Shown piece after piece: positions 14,598 through 22,891 of a stretch of DNA of 33,278 nucleotides. This DNA is from an uncultured Anaerolineaceae bacterium. GTDB taxonomy: Bacteria; Chloroflexota; Anaerolineae; Promineifilales; Promineifilaceae. The notes below the pieces were generated by a model. It searched no databases, was not told the DNA's origin, and worked only from the letters and a program-made list of their open reading frames with translations. The stretch covers positions 1-33,278 of the forward strand of contig CALBTC010000081.1 of the NCBI GenBank assembly GCA_937967805.1. Reading direction: 5' to 3'. Both the position numbers and the translations under genes were made by a program. The number at the start of each line of letters is the position of its first letter. The first letter of the stretch is position 1.

Positions 14598-15212
14598 TTG
14601 AGTTCATCCATTGATGAGAAAGCGCTAATTGAGCGCGCCAAAGAAGACAAAGAAGCTTTTGGGCAGCTTTATGAGATTTACGTGGATCGTATCTATAATT
14701 ATGTCTACTACCGCACCGGTAACGTGGCCGATGCCGAAGATTTAACGGCCAAGATTTTTGTGCGGGCCATGAAGCACATCCCCCGCTACCAGGATAAGGG
14801 CGTCCCTTTTTCTGCCTGGCTTTACCGTATTGCCCATAATCTGGTGGCCAACTGGCATCGAGACAACAGCCGTCGCCAAATGATTGCCCTGGATGATATT
14901 ACCCATTGGCACGTGGGGGATGAAAGCCCGGAATTTGCCACGCAGCTGATGGAAGACAAGGCGCTGCTGCTGGCAGCGATTCGCCGTTTGCCGGCCGACC
15001 GGCAGGAATTGCTGATTTTGAAGTTTGTGGAACGCCTGTCGAATGCCGAAATTGGCGATATTATGGGGCGCAGTGAGGGGGCGATTAAATCATTGTATCA
15101 TCGCACGCTGCTCTCCTTGCGGGAGGATTTGTTTGAGCGGAACGGCCGTGTCCCCACTGCTTCAACCCCGTCGCGCAGATCCTTTTTTAGACGGCCGTTT
15201 TCCCGCCAATAA
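14598..15212 (+). CDS. ECF-subfamily RNA polymerase sigma factor
   Basis: A 204-residue alternative sigma factor. Region 2 is at about residues 15-85 (EAFGQLYEIYVDRIYNYVYY, then ADAEDLTAKIFVRAM and FSAWLYRIAHNLVANWHRD) and region 4 at about 130-180 (RLPADRQELLILKFVERLSN, then AEIGDIMGRSEGAIKSLYHR). There is no region 1 or 3. A TTG start is used, with AGGAAGAGG upstream and no in-frame ATG nearby. No anti-sigma gene is adjacent. The next gene is the first of the cytochrome oxidase operon, so control of that operon is possible but not shown. The basic C-terminal tail contains two ACGGCCGT octamers, apparently an addition to the fold. Confidence 0.93.
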   Translation: MSSSIDEKALIERAKEDKEAFGQLYEIYVDRIYNYVYYRTGNVADAEDLTAKIFVRAMKHIPRYQDKGVPFSAWLYRIAHNLVANWHRDNSRRQMIALDDITHWHVGDESPEFATQLMEDKALLLAAIRRLPADRQELLILKFVERLSNAEIGDIMGRSEGAIKSLYHRTLLSLREDLFERNGRVPTASTPSRRSFFRRPFSRQ

Positions 15213-15238
15213 TAAGAAGATATTATGCTTGGTAGCTG

Positions 15239-15266
15239 TTGCTTGACGACTAGATTGTGCTAAAAT
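15239..15266 (+). promoter_or_regulatory. Promoter of the cytochrome oxidase operon
   Basis: An extended -10 (TG, one base, TAAAAT at 15261-15266) lies 16 bp after TTGCTT (15239-15244). It sits 84 bp before the first gene of the operon. A housekeeping-type site is seen; an ECF-type site was not identified. Confidence 0.5.
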
Positions 15267-15349
15267 CCACAAACGAGGCACAACAACTCAACTTCGCTTA
15301 ACGTAAGGCAAATTTGGCAAGCAAACGGAGCTGATTAGGAGAAAAACTC

Positions 15350-16168
15350 TTGAACAAACCTGAGTCGTGGAAAACATGGGTGCCATTACTTGGCCTGTTG
15401 ATTTTGTTTGGCTTGGTAACGGCCGTTTGGCCGGCGTTGGCCAATGCGTTTGAACTTCCTAGCTTTGGTGGCGGTTCCTCCACCAGAATTCCCTATGAGC
15501 CCGAACCCATTCATCTGGAACAATTAAAGGCAACGTTGTCCGCTTCGTCACTCCCGGCGCCATTGGCCTCGGCCCTGGCTTCGGCGGCTGAAGCCTTGCC
15601 TGATACGATCTCGCCGTTTCTGGCCCTGGGCGTGGTGACGGGCGTGGTCATTGGCTCAATTGTTGTGGTGGGTGGCGGCCTGGCATTCCTCATCCGGCTG
15701 ATTGCCCGCGTGCGGGACAATACCCTGGAGGCGGAAAGCTTCCAACAGCACCAGCAGGCCTTGGAGCAGCGGGTCAATGAGCAAATAAAGCAGTTGCGCG
15801 ACGGCCGTACCACCGATCCCGAACCATCTCACAAGATGCCTCGCTGGTCACTCATCAGCAATACGCTCATTGCCCTGACGTTTGTGGGCTTTACCACGAT
15901 GGTATTTGTGCGCAACTTTTTCCCCGAAGGCATTACAGAGGTGGACGGCCGTATTGTCAATGTGACACCACCCATTTTTGCTGTACTTGCCCTCATTACG
16001 TTAGTTGTTGTGGGCTGGCGTATACGGTCGCAGAAAATTGAGGCGGTGGATGATGAAACCGATTCCGGCGGCATCCCCTGGGATTTCATAGCTGTTCTGA
16101 TTACCGGACTTATTATGCTGGGCCTGGGCATTGGCTTCATGGCCTACATTAATGCTGCACCTGCCTGA
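15350..16168 (+). CDS. Multi-span membrane protein at head of oxidase operon
   Basis: A 272-residue protein I cannot assign. About five hydrophobic helices are visible (roughly residues 11-32, 92-118, 166-188, 204-222 and 246-268). A Ser/Ala/Pro-rich extracytoplasmic segment lies between the first two, and a coiled-coil-prone, charged stretch (EAESFQQHQQALEQRVNEQI) between the second and third. There are no heme- or copper-binding motifs. The TTG start follows AGGAG at good spacing. It precedes the oxidase subunit II gene by 75 bp and shares its promoter, so a role in oxidase assembly or stability is inferred from position. Three octamers lie inside. Confidence 0.75.
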   Translation: MNKPESWKTWVPLLGLLILFGLVTAVWPALANAFELPSFGGGSSTRIPYEPEPIHLEQLKATLSASSLPAPLASALASAAEALPDTISPFLALGVVTGVVIGSIVVVGGGLAFLIRLIARVRDNTLEAESFQQHQQALEQRVNEQIKQLRDGRTTDPEPSHKMPRWSLISNTLIALTFVGFTTMVFVRNFFPEGITEVDGRIVNVTPPIFAVLALITLVVVGWRIRSQKIEAVDDETDSGGIPWDFIAVLITGLIMLGLGIGFMAYINAAPA

Positions 16169-16243
16169 GGTGCTTTGTAAACATTAACCGATTCAACAAA
16201 TCAATAAGAAGCTAGAGAAGCATTGGAAGGATAAAAAGAAGCC

Positions 16244-17302
16244 ATGGGAAAACTCAAGCACGCAATTGCAGTCGCTGTGCTCACACTTGTATCAACTGTG
16301 GGTTTGTACTTCCTGTTTAGATGGATGTTTACGCTCCCAACCGCAGCAAGTACGCAGGCGGGTCCCATCGACACCATGTTCCAAAGCCACTTTATCATGA
16401 TGGCTTTCCTGTTTTCGCTCATTATGGTGATGATGCTCTATTCCGTCGCTGTTTTTCGCCGCCGCCCCGATGACACCGAAGATGGGCCGCACATTCATGG
16501 CCACACCGGACTGGAAATTGCCTGGACTGTCATTCCCACACTCGTTGTTGTGGGCTTTGGCATTTATGGTACCGTCGTGCTGGGCGACATTACCAGCGAA
16601 CAAGACAACGAAATGGTTGTGTCGGTCGTCGGGCAGCAGTGGTCCTGGAGCTTTGAATACCCCGAGGCCGACGTGAACTCTGCTCGCCTCGTGCTGCCGG
16701 TTGGCCAGCCCGTCCTGTTGGAACTGGAATCAACCGATGTGCTGCACTCATTTTGGGTCCCTGAATTCCGCGTGAAGCAAGATTTGGTGCCGGGTGAAAT
16801 GAAAACATTGCGCATCACCCCCACAGAGCTTGGCAGCTACCGGTTGCGCTGTGCCGAAATTTGTGGCACCGGCCATTCCGACATGCTGGCCGACGTTGAG
16901 GTCGTTTCCCAGACAGACTTTGAGCAGTTCCTCATTGATGCTTCTTTCCGCTATTCAGATTTGTCGCCTGAAGAACGTGGCGAGCAGTTTTATATTGAGT
17001 TAGGCTGCAACGGTTGCCACTCTCTCGATGGAACGGCCGGAGCCGGACCGACCTGGCAAGGCATTTGGATGCGCCAGGAAATGCTCACTGACGGCACCAC
17101 TGTCATTGTTGATCAGGAGTATGTTCGTAACTCTATCCTCAACCCCAATGAACAGATTGTGCAAGGCTTCAACCCCAATGTGATGCCGCAAAACTATGGC
17201 GAGCGTATTGCGGAACTGGAAGCCCAAATTTTGGCTAGCGAAGGAGCCGAGCTGGATGTCATTGCGGATATGATTGCCTTTATGCAAACATTGGACCAGT
17301 AA
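16244..17302 (+). CDS. coxB: Cytochrome c oxidase subunit II with fused cytochrome c
   Basis: A 352-residue caa3-type subunit II. It takes electrons into the binuclear CuA centre and passes them to heme a of subunit I. There are three hydrophobic helices (about 7-29, 47-71, 87-112), then the cupredoxin domain with CuA ligands His168, Cys203, Glu205 (backbone), Cys207, His211 and Met214 (CAEICGTGHSDM). After a linker comes a class I cytochrome c domain with CNGCH (Cys255, Cys258, His259) and Met314 as likely axial ligand (VMPQNY). The fused heme domain probably accepts electrons directly from a donor complex. The gene lies 18 bp before subunit I. The ribosome site is AAGGA. Confidence 0.97.
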   Translation: MGKLKHAIAVAVLTLVSTVGLYFLFRWMFTLPTAASTQAGPIDTMFQSHFIMMAFLFSLIMVMMLYSVAVFRRRPDDTEDGPHIHGHTGLEIAWTVIPTLVVVGFGIYGTVVLGDITSEQDNEMVVSVVGQQWSWSFEYPEADVNSARLVLPVGQPVLLELESTDVLHSFWVPEFRVKQDLVPGEMKTLRITPTELGSYRLRCAEICGTGHSDMLADVEVVSQTDFEQFLIDASFRYSDLSPEERGEQFYIELGCNGCHSLDGTAGAGPTWQGIWMRQEMLTDGTTVIVDQEYVRNSILNPNEQIVQGFNPNVMPQNYGERIAELEAQILASEGAELDVIADMIAFMQTLDQ

Positions 17303-17320
17303 GGCTAAGGAAGTAAATCT

Positions 17321-19471
17321 ATGACTACCCTATTAAAGATTGTTCGTTCAAGATTTGCATTTGCTGTCGTTGCGGCCGTTTTTGGCGGCGTCATTGGTGC
17401 CATTCTGGCAGCGATTTTTCAGGGGTTTTTTACCCTGGAGCCGGTGGCTAACTTTGTCAAGTTCATGCTGCAATTCTTGCTGATTCCAACGGCCGTACTC
17501 GATTCCGCCTATCCAGTTGTTATCAATACCGTCGCCGTTTTGCTGATTGTGGGGCATGTGGTTGCCGGATTTGGCAGTGGCCTCGGCCTGTTCCAAAATA
17601 CGCGACTCGGCCGTTTCCTCTACTTTGGCTCCGAAACCGCGCTCATTTGGGGTTTAGTTGGCCAGATAATTGCCTTTTTCCTGGGCAATGGCCTGGTCAA
17701 CGGCATTCGGGCACTGGCTGGCCTGGAAACTGGCTTGCTGAATGAACCGGCCGTTGTGTTTGGCGGCATCGTCAGCATCATTGGGTTCTTAATCGGGGCC
17801 GGCGTACTCACCGACTGGCTTCTGTGGATTGGCGGCCACGAAACACCGTTGAGGCATGGCGCGCCAGAAGGCAAACCGGAATGGTTCCGCTACTTCACCG
17901 TGGATGTCAATCACAAAGTAATCGGCATCCAATACGGCGTCGCCAGTCTCCTTGTCCTGTTTATTGGCGGTATTTTTGCTATTATCTTCCGCCTGGAACT
18001 GGCCCAGCCAGGAATGCAGTTCCTGAATTTTGACCAATACAACACCTTGTTTAGTGCCCACGGCATCGTGATGATCGCCAGCATTTTGCTGGGAGTTGGC
18101 GCCATGAGCAACTATCTGGTGCCGCTCATGATCGGCGCTTCAGACATGGCCTTTCCCCGCCTGAATGCGTTCAGCTTCTGGATTGGCGTGCCCGCCATCA
18201 TGCTCATCCTGGCTGGAATGCTCGTTGGCGGTTGGGACACCGGCTGGGTTGGCTATGCGCCTCTCTCTTTGCGTGCCCCGCTTGGCGTCCAGTTGTTCCT
18301 GCTTGGCTTTTACATGAATGGCTTTTCATCCATTGCCAGCGCCATCAACATTATTGTGACCACGATTACGATGCGCGCTAAGGGAATGAGCTTGTTCCGT
18401 ATGCCCATTTTTGTGTGGGCGGCTGTGGCTGCGGCCATTATTCAGTTTACCGCCACGCAAACCGTCGGTGTCGCGCTGAGCATGACCATTGCCGAACGAA
18501 CGCTGGGCTTCACTTTCTTTGACCCAACAAACGGTGGTGATCCTATTTTGTATCAGCATCTGTTCTGGTTTTACTCGCACCCCGTGGTGTATGTGTTTGT
18601 TTTGCCGGGATTGGGGATTATCAGTGAACTGCTGCCGGTGTTCTCACGCAAGCCGCTTTTTGGTTACCGCTGGATCGCCTTGTCCAGCTTGGGTATTGCT
18701 TTGGTTGGCTTTTTGGTATGGGCTCACCATATGTTTGTTTCCGGCATGAGTGATGCGCTGCGCATTCCCTTCATGATTTCTACTATGTTTGTGGCCATTC
18801 CCACCGGCGTTAAGTTCTTCAGTTGGGTGGCCACCCTTTGGGAAGGCAAGCTCACATTTGAGACGCCCATGCTGTTTGTGCTGGGAGCTATTTCGGTCTT
18901 CCTCATTGGCGGTGTGACCGGCCCAATCCTCGGTACGATCCCCACAGATATGCATTTGCATGATAGCTACTGGGTCGTTGGCCACTTCCATGCCACGATG
19001 TTTGGTGGGTTTATCTTTCCCTTCTGTGCCGCCTTGTACTACTGGTATCCTAAAATTACGGGCCACATGTACAAGGAGTCGTTGGGCAAGCTGCATTTTT
19101 GGCTAATGGTGCCCGGCTTCTGGGTCATGAGCTTTGGCCAGATGAGCGTGGGGATTTTGGGCATGAACCGTCGCTATGCTGACTATGAGCCCAGCCTGGG
19201 CATTGGCAATACCCAAATCTTAATTACCCTGACGGCTTTGGTGATTGGCTGGTCGCTGTTGATTATGGTGTATAACTTCATCGCCAGCGCCCGCACAGAA
19301 CCGGTCGCCGATACGAATCCATGGCGATCCCGTTCGCCCGAATGGCAGACGCCAACACCCATTCCCGAATTTAACTACGACACGCCGTTTGAGGTTGTAG
19401 GGGATCCCTATGATTATGGTTTGGCTTCGTCAAAATATGTGAACATGGCACCGGCTGCCACCGGGGATTAG
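17321..19471 (+). CDS. coxA: Cytochrome c oxidase subunit I, A2 type, with N-terminal extension
   Basis: The 716-residue catalytic subunit that reduces oxygen to water and pumps protons. Heme a ligands are His247 (SAHGIVM) and His557; heme a3 is bound by His555 (VGHFHATM); CuB by His420, His469 and His470. The cross-linked Tyr is Tyr424 in YSHPVVY. The Glu of the A1 class (HPEVY) is Val here and YS precedes the His, which places it in the A2 class. The usual core starts near residue 190 (WFRYFTVDVNHKVIG); before it is an extension with about four or five hydrophobic helices (roughly 10-34, 45-60, 63-85, 102-120, 143-168), which is unusual. It lies between subunits II and IV in a tight operon. 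Confidence 0.97.
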   Translation: MTTLLKIVRSRFAFAVVAAVFGGVIGAILAAIFQGFFTLEPVANFVKFMLQFLLIPTAVLDSAYPVVINTVAVLLIVGHVVAGFGSGLGLFQNTRLGRFLYFGSETALIWGLVGQIIAFFLGNGLVNGIRALAGLETGLLNEPAVVFGGIVSIIGFLIGAGVLTDWLLWIGGHETPLRHGAPEGKPEWFRYFTVDVNHKVIGIQYGVASLLVLFIGGIFAIIFRLELAQPGMQFLNFDQYNTLFSAHGIVMIASILLGVGAMSNYLVPLMIGASDMAFPRLNAFSFWIGVPAIMLILAGMLVGGWDTGWVGYAPLSLRAPLGVQLFLLGFYMNGFSSIASAINIIVTTITMRAKGMSLFRMPIFVWAAVAAAIIQFTATQTVGVALSMTIAERTLGFTFFDPTNGGDPILYQHLFWFYSHPVVYVFVLPGLGIISELLPVFSRKPLFGYRWIALSSLGIALVGFLVWAHHMFVSGMSDALRIPFMISTMFVAIPTGVKFFSWVATLWEGKLTFETPMLFVLGAISVFLIGGVTGPILGTIPTDMHLHDSYWVVGHFHATMFGGFIFPFCAALYYWYPKITGHMYKESLGKLHFWLMVPGFWVMSFGQMSVGILGMNRRYADYEPSLGIGNTQILITLTALVIGWSLLIMVYNFIASARTEPVADTNPWRSRSPEWQTPTPIPEFNYDTPFEVVGDPYDYGLASSKYVNMAPAATGD

Positions 19472-19494
19472 CTACCAGGTAAGGAGAATTTAAC

Positions 19495-19698
19495 GTGAGT
19501 GAAGCAAAAGCATCTGCCCAACGCACCGGCCTGTATGTCTTTTTAGCTCTGCTGGTTCTGACAATTGTGGAGGCTATTATCGGCGGATTAGAGACGCCGA
19601 TAACGGTGTTGTTGATCATTATTGCCTTAGTAAAGGCGGCCTTGATTGTTTACTTTTTTATGCATGTGTATCGCTTATGGCGTGAGGAGAGTCATTAA
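19495..19698 (+). CDS. Cytochrome c oxidase subunit IV-like small membrane protein
   Basis: A 67-residue protein with two transmembrane helices (about 12-31 and 35-56), ending in the FFMHVYRLW segment that resembles the F-M-H-x-x motif of prokaryotic COX4/CyoD-type subunits. These stabilise the oxidase complex and do not carry cofactors. The GTG start is preceded by AAGGAG at good spacing. The stop codon overlaps the ATG of subunit III (TAATG), so the two are translationally coupled. Confidence 0.88.
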   Translation: MSEAKASAQRTGLYVFLALLVLTIVEAIIGGLETPITVLLIIIALVKAALIVYFFMHVYRLWREESH

Positions 19699-20357
19699 TG
19701 AGTTCAGCAGCTGCGGAAGTGCATCATGATGGCCACCAGGATGACCATGCTCACAGCCATGAACTGTCCTGGCCAGAGCAGCTTCGGGCAAACCGGCTGG
19801 GGCTTTGGCTGTTTTGTTTTTCGGAAATCTTTTTATTTCTGGGCCTGTTGGCGGCTCGTTTTTACCTGTGGGGCGGCGAACGGCCGGAATTAAGCCAGGG
19901 CCTGGGTCTGATTACCACCACGGTTTTGCTGGTAAGCAGCTACTTTGTTTTCCGGGGTGAAACGGCCATGGAACACGATGACCGCAAAACGTTTTTGAGC
20001 AGCTTTATGGTTGCGGCCGTTTTAGGTTTTATCTTCTTCATTGGTGTGGTTGTATTGGAGTGGAATATCTTTGGCCTGGAGCTGGAGCTGTTTGGCATTG
20101 AGTGGTTTGGCCATCTCAAACCGACCGACGGCGTGTTTGGCGGTGTCTTTTTTGCCATGACCGGCATGCATGCGCTGCATGTTTTGAGCGGTATCATTCT
20201 GATTCTGTTTGTGTGGAATTTAGGGCGCAAGGGTCACTTTTCGCCGGAGAAGCATTGGGGCGTGGAAGCTTGCGCCATTTATTGGCATTACGTGGACGTG
20301 GTGTGGGTATTTTTCTATCCGGCGCTGTATCTGATTGGTACGGTGGCTCACGGATAA
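19698..20357 (+). CDS. coxC: Cytochrome c oxidase subunit III
   Basis: A 219-residue heme-copper oxidase subunit III without metal centres; it supports proton uptake and stability of subunit I. A His/Asp-rich N-terminal tail of about 25 residues, possibly metal-binding, is followed by five membrane helices, including the family signatures LGLWLFCFSEIFLFLGLLAA, MTGMHALHVLSG and the end helix CAIYWHYVDVVWVFFYPALY. The five-helix form is common in bacterial caa3-type oxidases, where helices I and II of the seven-helix form are absent. It starts on the overlapping TAATG of the previous gene. Confidence 0.97.
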   Translation: MSSAAAEVHHDGHQDDHAHSHELSWPEQLRANRLGLWLFCFSEIFLFLGLLAARFYLWGGERPELSQGLGLITTTVLLVSSYFVFRGETAMEHDDRKTFLSSFMVAAVLGFIFFIGVVVLEWNIFGLELELFGIEWFGHLKPTDGVFGGVFFAMTGMHALHVLSGIILILFVWNLGRKGHFSPEKHWGVEACAIYWHYVDVVWVFFYPALYLIGTVAHG

Positions 20358-20388
20358 CCCTGCCTTACCCACAAGCGAGTAAACCAAC

Positions 20389-21333
20389 ATGGATCCTGTC
20401 CTAAAAGCAATTCTGCTTTCCTGGGATTGGAAATTTGAAGTCATCATCGTCCTGGCCCTGGCCGGGACGCTTTATTCTAGGGGGTGGTGGCAGCTGCGCC
20501 AGCGGTCCAGCAACGGTGCCCGACGCTACCGGCGGAGCATCCGTTCCCGCTGGCGGTTGGTTGTGCCCTGGCGTCTGGCTTCTTATTGGGCTGGACTGCT
20601 GTTTGTGGCTCTTGCCTTGCTCTCACCCATTGATGCCCTGGGGCAGCAGCTCTTTTTTATGCACATGGTGCAGCATCTGCTGCTGATCATGATCGCGCCA
20701 CCGCTGCTGTTGATCGCCAATCCGCTGCCTTTTCTGTTATGGGGGTTGCCGGCCAGCTGGCGGCGCAAAGTGGGCGGCCTGTTCAGCCAGGCGCTGCACC
20801 GCGACTCTGGCTTCCGGCGCTGGCTGCGTACGTTGACCCAGCCGGGGATTGTGTGGATGTTGTGGGTTGTCTCGCTTATTGGCTGGCATGACCCCGGCAT
20901 GTACAACGCCGCGCTGCGCTATGAGTGGGTGCATAATGTCGAGCATCTCAGCTTTTTTATTGTCAGTATGCTGCTGTGGTGGCACCTTACCGGAGCCGGG
21001 CCGCGGGTACACAAGCAGTTTGGCCTGTTAGGGCGCATTGGTCTGGTGATGTCGGTGGTGCCGCCAAACATGTTTACCGGTGTGGTGCTCTCGTTTGCCA
21101 CGCAGGGGTATTATTCTTATTACGAATCGGTTCCCCGCCTGTGGGGCTTTGATGTACTCACTGACCAGCAGTTGGGCGGGGTGATTATGTGGGTGCCGGG
21201 CAGCATGATGTATATTATTGCGGCGTTGATTTTAATCGGCCGTTATTTAAGCCAGGAAGATCGCAAACCGCAGCTGCCGCAATCGGAGTGGGCTTCGGAG
21301 AAGAGCGTGGCGGCACCTGGTTTAAAACAGTAG
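20389..21333 (+). CDS. ctaG: CtaG-family cytochrome c oxidase assembly protein (caa3 type)
   Basis: A 314-residue polytopic membrane protein of the Bacillus-type CtaG family (not the Cox11-like protein also called CtaG). Seven or so hydrophobic segments are visible. The conserved His pairs are FFMHMVQHLLLIMIAPPLLL at residues 86-105 and YEWVHNVEHLSFFIVSML about 90 residues later. The family is needed for caa3 oxidase assembly, probably for CuB insertion. It sits between subunit III and SURF1 in the same operon (31 and 21 bp gaps). The ATG has no strong ribosome site. Confidence 0.92.
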   Translation: MDPVLKAILLSWDWKFEVIIVLALAGTLYSRGWWQLRQRSSNGARRYRRSIRSRWRLVVPWRLASYWAGLLFVALALLSPIDALGQQLFFMHMVQHLLLIMIAPPLLLIANPLPFLLWGLPASWRRKVGGLFSQALHRDSGFRRWLRTLTQPGIVWMLWVVSLIGWHDPGMYNAALRYEWVHNVEHLSFFIVSMLLWWHLTGAGPRVHKQFGLLGRIGLVMSVVPPNMFTGVVLSFATQGYYSYYESVPRLWGFDVLTDQQLGGVIMWVPGSMMYIIAALILIGRYLSQEDRKPQLPQSEWASEKSVAAPGLKQ

Positions 21334-21354
21334 GCGAGCGGGATAGAGCCATTC

Positions 21355-22104
21355 ATGAACCTGTTGAAAACGTTATTTAGCCGCCGCTGGTTGGGCGGAA
21401 CGCTGTTGGTGCTGTTTGCCATGGGGCTGTTTGTGCGCCTGGGCATCTGGCAGTTGGATCGCTTGGACCAACGCCGGGCGCAAAATGAGGTGCTACGCAC
21501 CGTGCTGGACGCACCGCCGCTGGATTTGGCGGAGCCGCTGCCGGAAAATATAGACGCGCTGGAAAACCGGCTGGCGACAGCGGCGGGCCGGTATGATTTT
21601 GCCCAGGAGCGGGTTTTGCTGCTGCAATCGTGGCAGGGAAGGCCCGGCGTGGAGCTAGTGACGCCTCTTCTGATTGAGGGAGTGGGCAACACGGCCGTTC
21701 TCGTTAATCGTGGTTGGGTGCCGCAGGCTGAGTACGAGGCCGGCGAGTTGGACAAGTATCAAACCGAGACGGCCGTTGTGCAGGTAGAAGGTTATCTGGC
21801 GCTAAGCCAACCGGGTCGCGAAGAGTCGCCCGCGGTTGCCCCAGAGGAAATTTACCGCATGGACCTGGCGGCTATGGCGGCGGCACTGCCTTATGATCTG
21901 CTACCCGTGATTTTGGTGCAGTCGCCCACCGAGGAATTTGAACTGGAGCCGCCGCTGCACGCCGCGCGCGAAGTTGATTTATCGGAAGGACCACACCTGA
22001 GCTATGCCTGGCAGTGGTTTATTTTTTGCGCGCTCACGGGTGGTCTTTACCTGGCATTTGTGCGGCGATCGGAACAGGAACGGCCGTCTCCCCCAAAAAA
22101 TTAA
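21355..22104 (+). CDS. SURF1-family oxidase assembly protein
   Basis: A 249-residue protein with an N-terminal membrane helix (about 10-28) and a C-terminal one (about 217-234) flanking an extracytoplasmic domain, the standard SURF1 topology. Family signatures are LGIWQLDRLDQRRAQNE after the first helix and NTAVLVNRGWVP in the middle. SURF1 proteins help insert heme a into subunit I. It follows ctaG by 21 bp and precedes the next gene by 5 bp. It contains three octamers, two of them 78 bp apart. Confidence 0.93.
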   Translation: MNLLKTLFSRRWLGGTLLVLFAMGLFVRLGIWQLDRLDQRRAQNEVLRTVLDAPPLDLAEPLPENIDALENRLATAAGRYDFAQERVLLLQSWQGRPGVELVTPLLIEGVGNTAVLVNRGWVPQAEYEAGELDKYQTETAVVQVEGYLALSQPGREESPAVAPEEIYRMDLAAMAAALPYDLLPVILVQSPTEEFELEPPLHAAREVDLSEGPHLSYAWQWFIFCALTGGLYLAFVRRSEQERPSPPKN

Positions 22105-22109
22105 TCATC

Positions 22110-22709
22110 ATGAAAAAAACCCAACAACTTTACGATATTCTCCGCCTTATTCCTCTGTGTAACTCTGTGTTCCTTTTTTTGCTCATCATTTGTTTGCTTC
22201 CCTGGAATACAGTTTTGGCCCACGGCGGCGGCGAGCTGCAAATTAGCAATGCACCCGTTGGCGACTACCAGGTGTCTGTCTGGAACAATCCACCAACGGC
22301 GCGGGCTGGCCAAACCATTCACGTGACGGTTGGTATTGCTCGAGACGACACCGGAGCGCCTGTGCTGGATGCGACCGTTTCCGTCACCATCCTCAATGAA
22401 AGCGGCGAGCCGTTGGTGGAGGCAGTGGCGACCACGGAACAATCGGTCAACCGGCTGTTTTACGAAGCAGACCTGGACGGCGTGCCTGCCGGTTCGTATG
22501 AAATGCAGGTCGAGGTAACAGGCAGCGCAGGCAGCGGGATGCTGTCATTTCCACTTGTTGTAGAGACTGCCTCGCTGTGGCCGTGGCTTATGGGTGCGGG
22601 GTTAGCTGTATTGGTTGTTTGGTTGACGCTGCGTTACTGGCGGAGGGGTAACAAAGTGACGGTGCCTGTTCGGGGAACGGCCGTTCCCCGGCGCCGTTCT
22701 GTAGATTAA
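22110..22709 (+). CDS. Exported Ig-like membrane-anchored protein (FixH/YtkA-like)
   Basis: A 199-residue protein with an N-terminal signal peptide (about 1-37, ending near VLAHGGG), one beta-sandwich domain (about 40-155) with the YQVSVWNNPPTARAGQTIHV and VPAGSYEMQVEV strands that recall FixH/YtkA-like periplasmic domains, and a C-terminal membrane helix (about 157-178) with a basic cytoplasmic tail. As the last gene of the oxidase operon it may help with copper or complex maturation; no copper ligands are evident. The DNA of the signal peptide (22153-22180) resembles intergenic CTCTGTGT-type repeats. The tail is partly encoded by an 18-bp palindrome GGGGAACGGCCGTTCCCC (22672-22689). Confidence 0.75.
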   Translation: MKKTQQLYDILRLIPLCNSVFLFLLIICLLPWNTVLAHGGGELQISNAPVGDYQVSVWNNPPTARAGQTIHVTVGIARDDTGAPVLDATVSVTILNESGEPLVEAVATTEQSVNRLFYEADLDGVPAGSYEMQVEVTGSAGSGMLSFPLVVETASLWPWLMGAGLAVLVVWLTLRYWRRGNKVTVPVRGTAVPRRRSVD

Positions 22710-22735
22710 GCGTCAATGAAACGTCATCCGTTTCA

Positions 22736-22764
22736 GTGACATTTTGGTGACAAATGATTATAAT
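22736..22764 (+). promoter_or_regulatory. Strong promoter of the transglutaminase gene
   Basis: GTGACA (22736-22741; five of six -35 positions) and the consensus -10 TATAAT (22759-22764) are exactly 17 bp apart. The predicted transcript starts near 22771, leaving a leader of about 120 nt that contains the nested palindrome at 22800-22861. Confidence 0.7.
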
Positions 22765-22799
22765 TTGCAGCGAGAAGAAGATAAGACTCGCTTAAAGTC

Positions 22800-22861
22800 A
22801 GGACTGGCAGTCCTGAATATAAACTTCCGATAAGGTCACAATATTTAGGACTGCCAGTCCT
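22800..22861. repeat. Nested palindromic inverted repeat, element C
   Basis: The arms AGGACTGGCAGTCCT (22800-22814) and AGGACTGCCAGTCCT (22847-22861) are inverted repeats of each other, and each is a perfect odd-centred palindrome. The loop is 32 nt and the arm centres are 47 nt apart. It lies within the predicted leader of the transglutaminase gene, ending 30 nt before its start codon. Confidence 0.85.
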
Positions 22862-22891
22862 ATGTTCTGGAAAAACGCCAGGGAAAATGAT

